A stretch of 64,000 nucleotides of DNA from CAZLRH01 sp964562015 (lineage in GTDB: Bacteria; Verrucomicrobiota; Verrucomicrobiia; Opitutales; JABDGR01): contig CAZLRH010000010.1 of assembly GCA_964562015.1 (NCBI GenBank), forward strand, positions 62,001-126,000, given 5' to 3'. Of this stretch, positions 44,772-52,340 are shown piece by piece (within the stretch, counting starts at the first letter, position 1; every line of letters begins with the position of its first letter). The position numbers and the translations under genes are program-made. The notes under the pieces are model-generated. The model did no database searches. It saw nothing but the letters and a program-made list of their open reading frames with translations, and was not told where the DNA came from.

Positions 44772-45884
44772 CTATCCCAGCCCCATCAGCCCGAGCTGCG
44801 TGCTGCCGCCGGGGACGCGGAATTCGGCGGTGTTCAATTGGACGGGGCGGGATGCGAGTCCGGCCTTGCGGCAGGCGAGTTGGTAGAGGCCGCGAAACGT
44901 CTCCGTCCACTGGCCTTCACCGGTAAAGCGCGTGCCGAAGCGGGCGTCGTTCAGCTTGCCCGGGCCACCGCGCAAATCGCCAATGCGTTCGAGGATGCGG
45001 GCTTTTTTGCCGGGAAATTCGCGGTCGAGCCACGCCACGAAAAGGTCCTTCACGGCGTAGGGCAGGCGCAGGATTTGGTAATGGGCAAACACCGCGCCGG
45101 CTTGCACGGCGGCGGCGAGCAATTCCGCCATTTCAGTGTCGTTCAGACCGGGAATGAGGGGCGCGAGGTTCACGCCGACGGGCACGCCTGCGGCGGCGAG
45201 GCGGGTCACCGTTTCGAGCCGCTGGCGGGGCGAGGCTGTGCGGGGTTCCATGCAGCGCGCGAGCGCGGGGTCGAGTGACGTGAGCGAAATCATGACGGCG
45301 GCCCCATGCCAGCGGGCCATTTCGCCCAGCACGTCGGCATCGCGGGCGACGAGGGCGTTTTTCGTGACGATGGCGACGGGGTTGCGAAAGTCGGCCAGCA
45401 CTTGCAGGCAGCGGCGGGTGATGCCGAAGCGGCGCTCGGCGGGCTGGTAGCAATCCGTCACGCCGCTCATGTTCAGGCCATCCGGCACCCAGCGCGGGTG
45501 GGCGAGGGCGTTGGCGAGCAACTCAGGGGCGCGCTCCTTGACCATGATTTTCGTTTCAAAATCGAGGCCGGCGCTGAAGCCTAAAAACTCATGCGTCGGA
45601 CGGGCGTAACAGTAAACGCAGCCATGCTCGCAACCGCGGTAGGGATTGAGGCTGACGGAAAAGGGGATGTCGGGACTGTCATTGCGGCTAATGATGGACT
45701 GGGAATGGTCGGGGATGAAAACAGTGTCGGCGCGGCGCGGTTGTTCCAAATCCTCGGCGGTGAAGTGCTCCCAATCCGGCACCGTGGAGATTTGATCGAA
45801 ACGGTTGGGCGGATTCTCCTGCGCGCCCCGGCCCCGCGCGCGCCCGGCGGGCGGCAAGGGAGCATGAAGCGGAGAATCTGACAT
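44772..45884 (-). CDS. radical SAM protein (SPL / PA0069-like family)
   Basis: The 370-residue product has the [4Fe-4S] motif CEHGCVYCY (C85, C89, C92) after NPYRG, typical of the spore photoproduct lyase-like / Rv2578c-PA0069 family. Later motifs DCYQPAERRFGITRR and GVNLAPLIPGLND match. The reaction is unknown. ATG 45882-45884 is chosen, because the promoter below overlaps the upstream ATG 45893. It is convergent with the ParE-type pair. Confidence 0.85.
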   Translation of the reverse strand: MSDSPLHAPLPPAGRARGRGAQENPPNRFDQISTVPDWEHFTAEDLEQPRRADTVFIPDHSQSIISRNDSPDIPFSVSLNPYRGCEHGCVYCYARPTHEFLGFSAGLDFETKIMVKERAPELLANALAHPRWVPDGLNMSGVTDCYQPAERRFGITRRCLQVLADFRNPVAIVTKNALVARDADVLGEMARWHGAAVMISLTSLDPALARCMEPRTASPRQRLETVTRLAAAGVPVGVNLAPLIPGLNDTEMAELLAAAVQAGAVFAHYQILRLPYAVKDLFVAWLDREFPGKKARILERIGDLRGGPGKLNDARFGTRFTGEGQWTETFRGLYQLACRKAGLASRPVQLNTAEFRVPGGSTQLGLMGLG

Positions 45885-45891
45885 AGTGAAC

Positions 45892-45919
45892 ATAATAGCA
45901 GTAATGGATTTGAATGCAA
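45892..45919 (-). promoter_or_regulatory. promoter of radical SAM gene, leaderless
   Basis: TTGCAT (45919-45914) and TATTAT (45897-45892) are spaced by 16 bp on the minus strand. The -10 box overlaps the upstream ATG at 45893, and the predicted start (about 45885) lies 1 nt before ATG 45884. Confidence 0.6.
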
Positions 45920-45961
45920 GCGCGGGCCTTACCGTGGTTTTACGAAAGGCAGTTTAACCCC

Positions 45962-46018
45962 AAAAAGCACACGAGGCACAAAACCCTGTTTTCTTGTGCC
46001 TTTTGTGCTTCTTGTGGT
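45962..46018. repeat. inverted repeat of reiterated 9-nt words
   Basis: The left arm aaaagcacacgaggcacaaa is the imperfect complement of the right arm, which is built of the 9-nt words ttgtgcctt, ttgtgcttc and ttgtggtcg. It lies between the radical SAM gene and the HicB gene. Confidence 0.65.
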
Positions 46019-46098
46019 CGATTCTTGAAAGTGAAATTCAAGACCGTGGGTTGCTGGTTTGCTAACAGCACAATACCTCGGTTACGCCTGTTCGCTCG

Positions 46099-46632
46099 AT
46101 GAATAATTTAAACTACGAGATGGTGATTTATTGGGACGCGCGCGACTCCATTTATGTCGTCGAGGTGCCCGAATTGCCAGGTTGCATGGCCCATGGAGCC
46201 AGCCGCCGCGAGGCCGTGCGCCAGGCGGAGGAGGCGATCGCCTCGTGGGTGCTGACGGCAAAGGAGGACGGCGTGGAGATGCCAGCGCCGAGGGGGAAGC
46301 TAATGTTTGCTTGGGGGCAAGGCGCGAACTTCTTCCGGTGCTGCGACAGGGCCTCCAAGTTTTTCAAGTCCATCGTTGCCGATGGATTCTGTGGGGCAGC
46401 CCTGAAGCGCTTCTTCCGCGCGCTCAATTTCGTCAGGCGTAACTGGCTGTCGATAAACATTGGAAAACCCAGTTTCATCATTTCTTTTGAAGAAGTCGGG
46501 TGCGGTGGATGGGCAGAGGCCGCAGTCAATGCAACTGTGGTCCACATAAAAGCGACCAAAGGCGTTTTCTGGCAGGCGTTCTTTTGGATTGGCCATAGTA
46601 GGGTTTGGGTGTGTAAGGGCATTCTATCTTAA
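46099..46632 (+). CDS. HicB-family antitoxin with lost stop codon, extended antisense through ferredoxin gene
   Basis: Residues 1-71 are a complete HicB domain: MVIYWDARDSIYVVEVPELP then GCMAHGASRREAVRQAEEAI, ending GVEMPAPRGKLMFA, where HicB proteins normally stop. Here the next codon is TGG (46312-46314) instead of a stop, and the frame continues for 105 residues of implausible sequence that is the antisense of the ferredoxin gene. No hicA gene lies upstream, so it is an orphan. The true 3' end may be a decaying gene, or readthrough may be tolerated. No conserved DNA-binding helix follows the domain. Confidence 0.6.
   Translation: MNNLNYEMVIYWDARDSIYVVEVPELPGCMAHGASRREAVRQAEEAIASWVLTAKEDGVEMPAPRGKLMFAWGQGANFFRCCDRASKFFKSIVADGFCGAALKRFFRALNFVRRNWLSINIGKPSFIISFEEVGCGGWAEAAVNATVVHIKATKGVFWQAFFWIGHSRVWVCKGILS
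46300..46596 (-). CDS. ferredoxin, single [4Fe-4S] type
   Basis: The 98-residue electron carrier has C22, C25 and C28 in CIDCGLC and C67 in QGCPTESIG, giving four ligands for one cluster. This is the Fer4-type of ferredoxin ("DHSCIDCGLCPSTAPDFF"), as found in several Gram-negatives and Verrucomicrobia. The TAG stop (46302-46300) lies inside the LMF codons of the converging HicB gene. It is divergent from the LysR gene, whose product may control it. Confidence 0.85.
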   Translation of the reverse strand: MANPKERLPENAFGRFYVDHSCIDCGLCPSTAPDFFKRNDETGFSNVYRQPVTPDEIERAEEALQGCPTESIGNDGLEKLGGPVAAPEEVRALPPSKH

Positions 46633-46649
46633 TCTAGCTCTTGTGTTAA
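46621..46649 (-). promoter_or_regulatory. promoter of ferredoxin gene
   Basis: TTAACA (46649-46644) and TAGAAT (46626-46621) are spaced by 17 bp on the minus strand. The -35 box overlaps the -35 box of the divergent LysR promoter. Confidence 0.6.
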
Positions 46650-46669
46650 ATTCATTAATCAAATATAAT
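46641..46669 (+). promoter_or_regulatory. promoter of LysR gene, near-leaderless
   Basis: TTGTGT (46641-46646) and a consensus TATAAT (46664-46669) are spaced by 17 bp. The predicted start, about 46676, is after ATG 46671 and about 4 nt before ATG 46680. Its -35 overlaps that of the divergent ferredoxin promoter, so the two promoters should compete. Confidence 0.65.
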
Positions 46670-46679
46670 AATGCATTTC

Positions 46680-47597
46680 ATGAATGAATTTCTGCCGACC
46701 ACTCCTTTCGATCTTTACGAATTGCATTTGTTTCGGCTCGTGGTGAAGCACCGCAGTTTTACCAAGGCGGCAGCCCTGGCCGGCTTGACTCAAAGTGCGG
46801 TCACCCGGCAAGTGCAAGGCATGGAGAGCGCATTGGGCATAGGTTTGCTGGAGCGAACTACTCGAAGCGTGCGCACCACGCCGGCCGGAGAGTTTCTTTT
46901 TAATGAATCCGCCCGCTTGCTTGGCGATGTGGAATTATCTCTGCAAAGAATGCGCGAGGAATTTGTGGGCGCGAAGAAAGAGATTCGCGTAGGTGTCTCT
47001 CGTTCCATCGGGCTGGCCTATTTGCCGGGTTTTTTCCATGCGACCTTGAAGCGCACGCCGCAGGTTTCCTGCCGGGTCACCCATGAATCGAGCGCGGATA
47101 TTTTTTCCGCATTGGAAGCCAGCGAACTGGATCTAGGAGTATTATGTCCGCCCCGGCGTTGCCCGCCGACCGTGCGCGTGACGCACCGATTTACTGACTC
47201 CTTTACGTTAATTGCACCTGTCGAAGTGGCAGCGGCGTTTGTCGCTCTTAAGCCCGGACGGTCAGCCCGTGACGCATGGTTGGGCGCGTGCCGGTGGCTG
47301 CTGCTCGACGAAGCGGGCGAGACCGGGAGGCAATTGCGCGCTTGGATGGCCAAGCAGGGATGGAATTTCGCACCAGACATGCAACTAGATAACTTTGATT
47401 TGATTATCAACCTTGTGGCGCTGGGCTTGGGGGTGAGTTTTGTGCCGATCCGCGCTTTGGCCCTCTACCCGCACAAACACAACATCCAGCGCGTGGTTTT
47501 GCCGCAGCGCTTTATCCGCGACCTCGTTGTTGTGGTGCGCCGCCGAAAGACGATGCCATCCCATCTTACTCAATTCATCGAAAACATCCTGTTCTAA
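46680..47597 (+). CDS. LysR-family transcriptional regulator
   Basis: The 305-residue product has an N-terminal winged helix-turn-helix (SFTKAAALAGLTQSAVTRQV in the second and third helices) and a periplasmic-binding-like effector domain with IRVGVSRSIGLAYLP and GLGVSFVPIRALALYPH near the end. LysR regulators usually control a divergent gene; here that is the ferredoxin gene, 74 bp away. ATG 46680 is preferred over 46671, because the promoter would begin transcription after 46671. Confidence 0.9.
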   Translation: MNEFLPTTPFDLYELHLFRLVVKHRSFTKAAALAGLTQSAVTRQVQGMESALGIGLLERTTRSVRTTPAGEFLFNESARLLGDVELSLQRMREEFVGAKKEIRVGVSRSIGLAYLPGFFHATLKRTPQVSCRVTHESSADIFSALEASELDLGVLCPPRRCPPTVRVTHRFTDSFTLIAPVEVAAAFVALKPGRSARDAWLGACRWLLLDEAGETGRQLRAWMAKQGWNFAPDMQLDNFDLIINLVALGLGVSFVPIRALALYPHKHNIQRVVLPQRFIRDLVVVVRRRKTMPSHLTQFIENILF

Positions 47598-47703
47598 TCT
47601 CAAAAAACTCGGGAACCCAGGGCTCGACAGGCTTTCTCTGGTGCAGCAGTGTTTGAGGAGGTACCCCACTGCGATAGTCAGTCCCCTTCAGCTTTTCTTG
47701 CCT

Positions 47704-48330
47704 ATGACCATGACCCGTCCCGTTTCCCTGGCTGTGTTTTTACTCGCTGGTGCCGCCGCGCTGGTCTCCGGCTGCAAGAGCCCGCTGGCGCCGCCGCCCA
47801 AGCCGAAAGACCATGTCAGTTGGAAGCCGGAAGCCGGTTTCGCCCCGATTTTCAACGGCGAGGACCTGACGGGCTGGGGCTTCCCCGGCGGGCCGGCGTT
47901 GGACGGTGTGAAGGAGACGCCGGACAAGCGTTTCACCGCGGGTGTGGGGATGCTCGTGGCGCACCAGCGCACGACGGCGGAGAAGGCCGAGGAATTGCGC
48001 ACGACCAAGCAGTTCGAAGGCGACTTCATTCTCCGGCTCCAATTTCGCGCGAGCCCGGAGGCCGACAGCGGCATTTTCATCCGGGGCAAACAATTGCAAT
48101 GCCGCGATTATGCGACCGTGGGGCCGTACCATCCCGCCTCCTACAAGGCCCAGAATTGGAACGACATTGAAATCACCGTCAAAGGCGGCGTGGCGCGGTG
48201 CACATGCAACGGCGAGGTACTCGAAGAGGCGCTGGCGATTCCCAATGCCACTGGCGGCATCGGCATCGAGTCTGATCAAGGCACGATGGAATACCGGCAC
48301 CTCGAGCTGAAGCCGCTCCCGGCCAAGTAA
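47704..48330 (+). CDS. DUF1080 (3-keto-disaccharide hydrolase-like) lipoprotein
   Basis: The 208-residue product has a lipoprotein signal with LVSGC lipobox (Cys about residue 23). The mature part begins GFAPIFNGEDLTGW, the start of DUF1080, with DFILRLQFRASPEADSGIF and GGIGIESDQGTMEYRHLEL, both typical. The family is a concanavalin-like beta-sandwich linked to polysaccharide or keto-disaccharide breakdown and is greatly expanded in Planctomycetes and Verrucomicrobia. ATG 47704 is chosen; ATG 47710 is possible. Exported, presumably to the outer membrane. Confidence 0.9.
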   Translation: MTMTRPVSLAVFLLAGAAALVSGCKSPLAPPPKPKDHVSWKPEAGFAPIFNGEDLTGWGFPGGPALDGVKETPDKRFTAGVGMLVAHQRTTAEKAEELRTTKQFEGDFILRLQFRASPEADSGIFIRGKQLQCRDYATVGPYHPASYKAQNWNDIEITVKGGVARCTCNGEVLEEALAIPNATGGIGIESDQGTMEYRHLELKPLPAK

Positions 48331-48350
48331 GCCTTGGAAAACGAGAGAGC

Positions 48351-48532
48351 TTTTAGACAGAATTAACAGAATTTAGAGAATTGAATCGGCATTGCTTTGT
48401 AGAAAAGACCCAGAGGGTCGTCGCTTGCGAGGGCCCTACGGGTTGGCTTGCGCAAAAACATGGTTTCTACAGAGCCTCTTTTCCAGATGCACACGCTGGA
48501 ATTCAGTAAATTCTGTAAATTCTGTCTAAAAA
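48351..48532. repeat. MITE-like element with 25-bp terminal inverted repeats and nested hairpin
   Basis: The left end at 48351-48386 (TTTTAGACAGAATT...) and the right end at 48501-48532 are inverted copies matching over 25 of 26 bp, built of the words acagaatta, acagaattta and gagaatt. Inside are an 8-bp repeat TGTAGAAA (48398-48405)/TTTCTACA (48464-48471) and a REP-like ggtcgtcgcttgcgag with CCCTAC. The whole is a nested palindromic element of about 180 bp between DUF1080 and the next gene. Confidence 0.7.
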
Positions 48533-48546
48533 TCTTCTCTTATATT

Positions 48547-50169
48547 CTAATTCGGAAATTCCGGCACGACTTCCAGGGTTTTGCCGGGTTCGAGGACAAT
48601 CGGGTCGCCGCGGGCGGGCACTTCGTCGTTTTTGAGGATGCGCAGAGTCATCGGGCTGGCAGAAGATTCCGGCGCGATCCAGCGCCATTGGCCGATTTCT
48701 ACAAATTCCATGGGCACGCCTTTATCCGGCGAGAGGCCGGGGCCGTCACCGCGCACGTAAGGCTTGTTGCCGATGCCAATGAGGACGCGCGCGACCAAGG
48801 TGGCGGCGTCGGCCGCGGGCTTGGCGGTGCGGCGGCGGCGGGACGTCTCGGGCGCGGTTTCGGGCGGGGCCGTCAGCAGTTCGACTTGGGCGGGCGTGGC
48901 GGCGGGCTCGTCCTCCTCCGCGCGCAAGGCGGCGATTTTTGCGCTCACTGTTGCCGGGACAAAAGGTGATTCCGTGATTTCCGGAAATTCCGCGTGTGGA
49001 ACGGCGGGCGCCTCCGGTTCGGCGGGCGCGGCTGCGTCCGGGTTGTCGCTAGTGGCTGTCACGGTGTCAAAAGTGCCCGAGGCAAAGGCGTCCCAGGCAT
49101 CGTTGGAAAGCGGTTGGGGCGCAGGCGGAGTTTCGGGCGAGGGAGCGGGTTCGGCGACTGCAGCCACTTCGACCGGGGACTCGATTTCCACCGGGGCCGG
49201 GGGCACTTCGGTCGGGGTGGCGGCGTCCGTTGTGGGAGCGGTGTCGGCTTCAAGCTTGGGCTTCTTGGGCCGGCGCGGACGGGATTGAATGATGCGGTTG
49301 ACGGCGGGAGAATCTTCGGCGGACTGGGCGGTGCCGAGGGCTTTGGAAAGCATGGAGCCCTCGGTAAGCTCTGATTTATCTACGACCACAGCAGGCGGCT
49401 CCGCGCGTGCCGAATCCGCGGCGGTTTCCACGGGGCTGGCCTTTGGCGGTGCGGCCTCGACCGGCGGGCTGGTGGTCACTCCGGCCACGGCCTGAAGCAA
49501 AAAGTCCATTTGTTCGCGCAAGCCCGCGAGGGCGGCGGCCGTGCCGTCGGAGGCTGGCGACGGTTTGGCTGCGGGCTGGGCCAGGAGCGCTTCCAGGCGG
49601 GCGACCACGGGGCCGAGCGATTCCACGCCGGCGAGCAATTTCTCGGCCTGGCTCTGGCGCAGGCGTTCGAGTTCGCGTTGCTGGCTTTGCTTATCGGTTT
49701 CCTTGAGGAGCGCGGCGGCCTCCCGCAGGGGAGTGGCGGTTTCCGCCAGACTGCGGTGAATTTCCTCGAGAGGGGCCAGGCGGGCGTCAAAGCGCCGCGA
49801 GGAACTTTCGAGGGCGGCCGTGGCGCGCGTGGCCTGCTCGACGGCTTCGAAAGCGAGGCGGGCCTGCTTGCGCATTTCGCCGTCGAGGGCCGCGAGCCGC
49901 TGGAAATCCTCGGCGCGGGCTTGTTCCAGTTCGAGGCGCAGCAGTTGGGCGCGGGTGAAAAATTCAAGCGCAAAGGGCAGGCAAAAGAAGCCTCCGCCCA
50001 CGGCGACCGCCGCGAGGCAGAAACCCGTTTGCAGCGCGCTCAGGTCGGGATGCGTGGCCCAGATGCCGAGGGCGACGGCCACCAGCAGGGCATCACCGAG
50101 AATAAAAGGCCATTTCGGCAAGGTGGCGGCGGTCGGCGTGGAAGGCGTAGCGTCAAGGGAGTCATTCAT
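48547..50169 (-). CDS. hypothetical membrane protein with coiled coil
   Basis: The 540-residue product has two N-terminal membrane helices (residues 20-45 and 50-75), a long coiled-coil region (about 75-230) rich in Arg, Glu, Ala and Gln, then a disordered Pro/Ala/Glu region to about 440, and a small folded C-terminal part (ARVLIGIGNKPYVRGDGPG and GQWRWIAP). The last part resembles a small beta-barrel seen at the end of large envelope-linked proteins. No function is recognised. Confidence 0.55.
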   Translation of the reverse strand: MNDSLDATPSTPTAATLPKWPFILGDALLVAVALGIWATHPDLSALQTGFCLAAVAVGGGFFCLPFALEFFTRAQLLRLELEQARAEDFQRLAALDGEMRKQARLAFEAVEQATRATAALESSSRRFDARLAPLEEIHRSLAETATPLREAAALLKETDKQSQQRELERLRQSQAEKLLAGVESLGPVVARLEALLAQPAAKPSPASDGTAAALAGLREQMDFLLQAVAGVTTSPPVEAAPPKASPVETAADSARAEPPAVVVDKSELTEGSMLSKALGTAQSAEDSPAVNRIIQSRPRRPKKPKLEADTAPTTDAATPTEVPPAPVEIESPVEVAAVAEPAPSPETPPAPQPLSNDAWDAFASGTFDTVTATSDNPDAAAPAEPEAPAVPHAEFPEITESPFVPATVSAKIAALRAEEDEPAATPAQVELLTAPPETAPETSRRRRTAKPAADAATLVARVLIGIGNKPYVRGDGPGLSPDKGVPMEFVEIGQWRWIAPESSASPMTLRILKNDEVPARGDPIVLEPGKTLEVVPEFPN

Positions 50170-50370
50170 GGCGAGAGGAAATTCGAGGTGGGAAACGACG
50201 ACGGCGGCCCGCGCGCGATGTGCAGAGCGCAGACGCCGCTATCCGGCGAGGTTAACGCCGGCCCCTGAAAACGCAACTGCGAATCTCCGGGCGAAATTCG
50301 GGCCCGGTTTCAATACCAATGCATCCCCGCTCGCGGAGGACGCAGAAAACCTTGCGCTCAATCTAGAAAA

Positions 50371-50411
50371 CAAAAGGCGGGGCCGGCTGCCTGAGCCAGA
50401 CCCCGCCTTTG
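50371..50411 (-). terminator. terminator, first copy of duplicated hairpin
   Basis: AAAGGCGGGG (50373-50382) pairs with CCCCGCCTTT (50401-50410), with an inner GGCT/AGCC stem, followed on the minus strand by TTTTGTTTTC. The same 41-nt sequence occurs at 51298-51338 after the paralogous gene. Confidence 0.85.
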
Positions 50412-50455
50412 GATCGTCGGCGTCGTCAATCAATAGAAGAGAGAGTGAGAAGCGA

Positions 50456-51163
50456 CTAGGGCGGGTAACTGCCTGATTTGGCAATAATGTCATCCATTTT
50501 TCTTTTGATATCGAAGGGTTCTTCCTTCGTAAGGATGGCCTTGCCATCGAGCGACAGGGAAACCCACAGGCCTTGAAAATCCTGCTGGGAAATGCCTCCC
50601 CCGCGGGAGTAGGTGGAGGGGCCGCCGGCGCGCCCCGCGCGCCCCGGCGCGAGGCTGACGCGCCCGCCCGAGACCGACGAATCGCGATTGGAAATGATCT
50701 TGGTCTTAAACGTGACGTTGCCACCCGCCGGAATGGTATCGAAGGTCTTTTGGTCATCGGTCCCGATTATGTCATAGGTGGTCAGGGCCGAACCATTGCG
50801 ATTGGCGAACGTTTTATTGTAGGCCTTGTATTCCACGGTCACATTGCTCACCGGGGTGCTGCCGAAGTTGCTGACTGTAACAATGAAGAAAAAGTCATTG
50901 GGTGAAGGCGGGGGCGTGTAACCGCGGCGCAGGCCGTAGGGGTCAGAAGGGTCGGGTGGCGGCGGGGTGGTTAGCACGTTGACGATCGTGCTGGCCTTAT
51001 GCTGTTTCCACTCGATCACGAGTTGGGGCAATTTGGCGGGGCCGGCGGAAGTGGCAGCCGGCTTTGCGCCTGCTTGCGCAGCCGTGGCGGAGTTATCAGT
51101 CGCCGCCTTTGAGGTGTGCAGGAAAAGCAAGGCGACGGCACCGGCGAAGATGACGTTCTTCAT
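50456..51163 (-). CDS. hypothetical exported protein, paralogue of the neighbour
   Basis: The 235-residue product has a signal peptide (MKNVIFAGAVALLFLHTSKA) and an Ig-like or beta-sandwich domain with VSNFGSTPVSNVTVEYKAYN and DTIPAGGNVTFKTKI, also found in the paralogue. A Gly/Arg/Pro-rich segment (PGRAGRAGGPSTYSRGGG) replaces the longer Gly-rich stretch of the paralogue. The function is unknown. It is 216 bp from its paralogue on the same strand. Confidence 0.6.
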   Translation of the reverse strand: MKNVIFAGAVALLFLHTSKAATDNSATAAQAGAKPAATSAGPAKLPQLVIEWKQHKASTIVNVLTTPPPPDPSDPYGLRRGYTPPPSPNDFFFIVTVSNFGSTPVSNVTVEYKAYNKTFANRNGSALTTYDIIGTDDQKTFDTIPAGGNVTFKTKIISNRDSSVSGGRVSLAPGRAGRAGGPSTYSRGGGISQQDFQGLWVSLSLDGKAILTKEEPFDIKRKMDDIIAKSGSYPP

Positions 51164-51297
51164 TGGGTAGGGGGCGAAGGGCTAACTGCCAAGCGTCATT
51201 AGCGATAGCGTGAAAGAAGGAGAGCGCAATACTGAAACGAAAGCCACTAGTGGAAGCCAATTCCTAGTGCGGCTTATGAGCTAGCCATTCGAAAAAA

Positions 51298-51338
51298 CAA
51301 AAGGCGGGGCCGGCTGCCTGAGCCAGACCCCGCCTTTG
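51298..51338 (-). terminator. terminator, second copy of duplicated hairpin
   Basis: The stem AAAGGCGGGG (51300-51309) with CCCCGCCTTT (51328-51337) is identical to the copy at 50371-50411 and sits 42 bp past the paralogous gene's stop. Confidence 0.85.
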
Positions 51339-51379
51339 CGCCGACCCGTCGCTAACCGACGGGAAGGGGTGAAGAAAGC

Positions 51380-52123
51380 CTAGGGCACATTGCCGCCGGC
51401 CTTCTTGATGATCTCTTCCATCTTGTCCTTGGAGAAGGTCGTAGGCTCGACGCGGGTGCCGACTTCCTTGCCGTCGATCTTCACGCTCAGCCAGATGCCC
51501 TGAAAATCCTGCTTGGTGGAACCGGTTTGCTTCGGGCTGGAAATAGTGCCGCCGCCCTTGCTATTTTTACCACCACCACCGCCGCCACCGCCGCCACCGC
51601 CACCGCCGCCACCAGCGCTGCCCCCACCGCTCATGGTAATGGTGTCTTTGTTGGGCACCGCCTGCGTGGTAAAGGTCACATTGCCACCGGCGGGAATGGT
51701 ATCGAAGGTCTGGATGTCGCCGGCGCCGATGATGGCATAGCTGGTGGTGCTTTTGCCGTTATCGCTGGTGAAGGTCTTGTTATACTCACGATACTCGACG
51801 GTCACATTGCTGGCATTGCCGCCGGTATTGGAGATCGTGACGACGTAAGACAGTTCGTCCGAGGTCGTCGAAGTGGAGGTTGTGCTGCCGCCACCTTTGC
51901 CGCCACCTTTGCCACCGCCACCGCCACCGCCTCCACCTTTATTGCCGCCGCTCTGGCCGCCGCTTTGGCCGCCTTTGGAGTCGCTTTTAACCACAGTATC
52001 GGTCTTGTCTTTGGTCCAATCAATGTGAAGGACCGGCGGCCTGGCGGGCGCGGCGCCAAAAGCCACGAGGGAAAAGAGGGTGGTGGCGCCAAGACCGGCG
52101 CAGAGGGGAAGGAGGCGTTTCAT
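51380..52123 (-). CDS. hypothetical exported Gly-rich protein
   Basis: The 247-residue product has a signal peptide and a mature domain with YVVTISNTGGNASNVTVEYR and DTIPAGGNVTFTTQ shared with the preceding gene. Two glycine-rich blocks (GGNKGGGGGGGGGKGGG and GGGGGGGGGGGGG) flank the core. Such low-complexity runs are likely disordered or flexible. The paralogous pair, each with the same terminator, suggests duplication of gene and terminator together. Confidence 0.6.
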   Translation of the reverse strand: MKRLLPLCAGLGATTLFSLVAFGAAPARPPVLHIDWTKDKTDTVVKSDSKGGQSGGQSGGNKGGGGGGGGGKGGGKGGGSTTSTSTTSDELSYVVTISNTGGNASNVTVEYREYNKTFTSDNGKSTTSYAIIGAGDIQTFDTIPAGGNVTFTTQAVPNKDTITMSGGGSAGGGGGGGGGGGGGGGKNSKGGGTISSPKQTGSTKQDFQGIWLSVKIDGKEVGTRVEPTTFSKDKMEEIIKKAGGNVP

Positions 52124-52281
52124 GGAGACAATTAGGGTAGGTGGAGGAGCAGGAGAATAGAGTCAGCCTGCCTAGGGTAAAACCGCCGCGGCAGGCCGGA
52201 GTTGCAGAGTGAAGCAGAAAGCGCCCGGGCTGGCAAAATCTTTTTGTCGGAACGGGGGTGTGCGGTTTGTGCAAAAAGGAC

Positions 52282-52309
52282 TTGCAAGCGAATGGGCGAA
52301 TGATAACGT
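52282..52309 (+). promoter_or_regulatory. possible promoter of the str operon
   Basis: TTGCAA (52282-52287) and TAACGT (52304-52309) are spaced by 16 bp, ahead of rpsL. The -10 is weak. Confidence 0.4.
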
Positions 52310-52340
52310 TGTCCTTTTTCCCTGATTCCGGAGACCGTCC

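Noticed and set aside
46099..46632. a genuine 177-residue fusion protein with a HicB N-terminus
   Set aside because: The extension after residue 71 has no fold or composition expected of a domain and is simply the antisense of the ferredoxin coding sequence. It is therefore reported as a stop loss and not as a designed fusion.
51560..51620. CRISPR-like short tandem repeat (ccaccgccg)
   Set aside because: These are codons of glycine runs in an exported protein, without spacers of even length.
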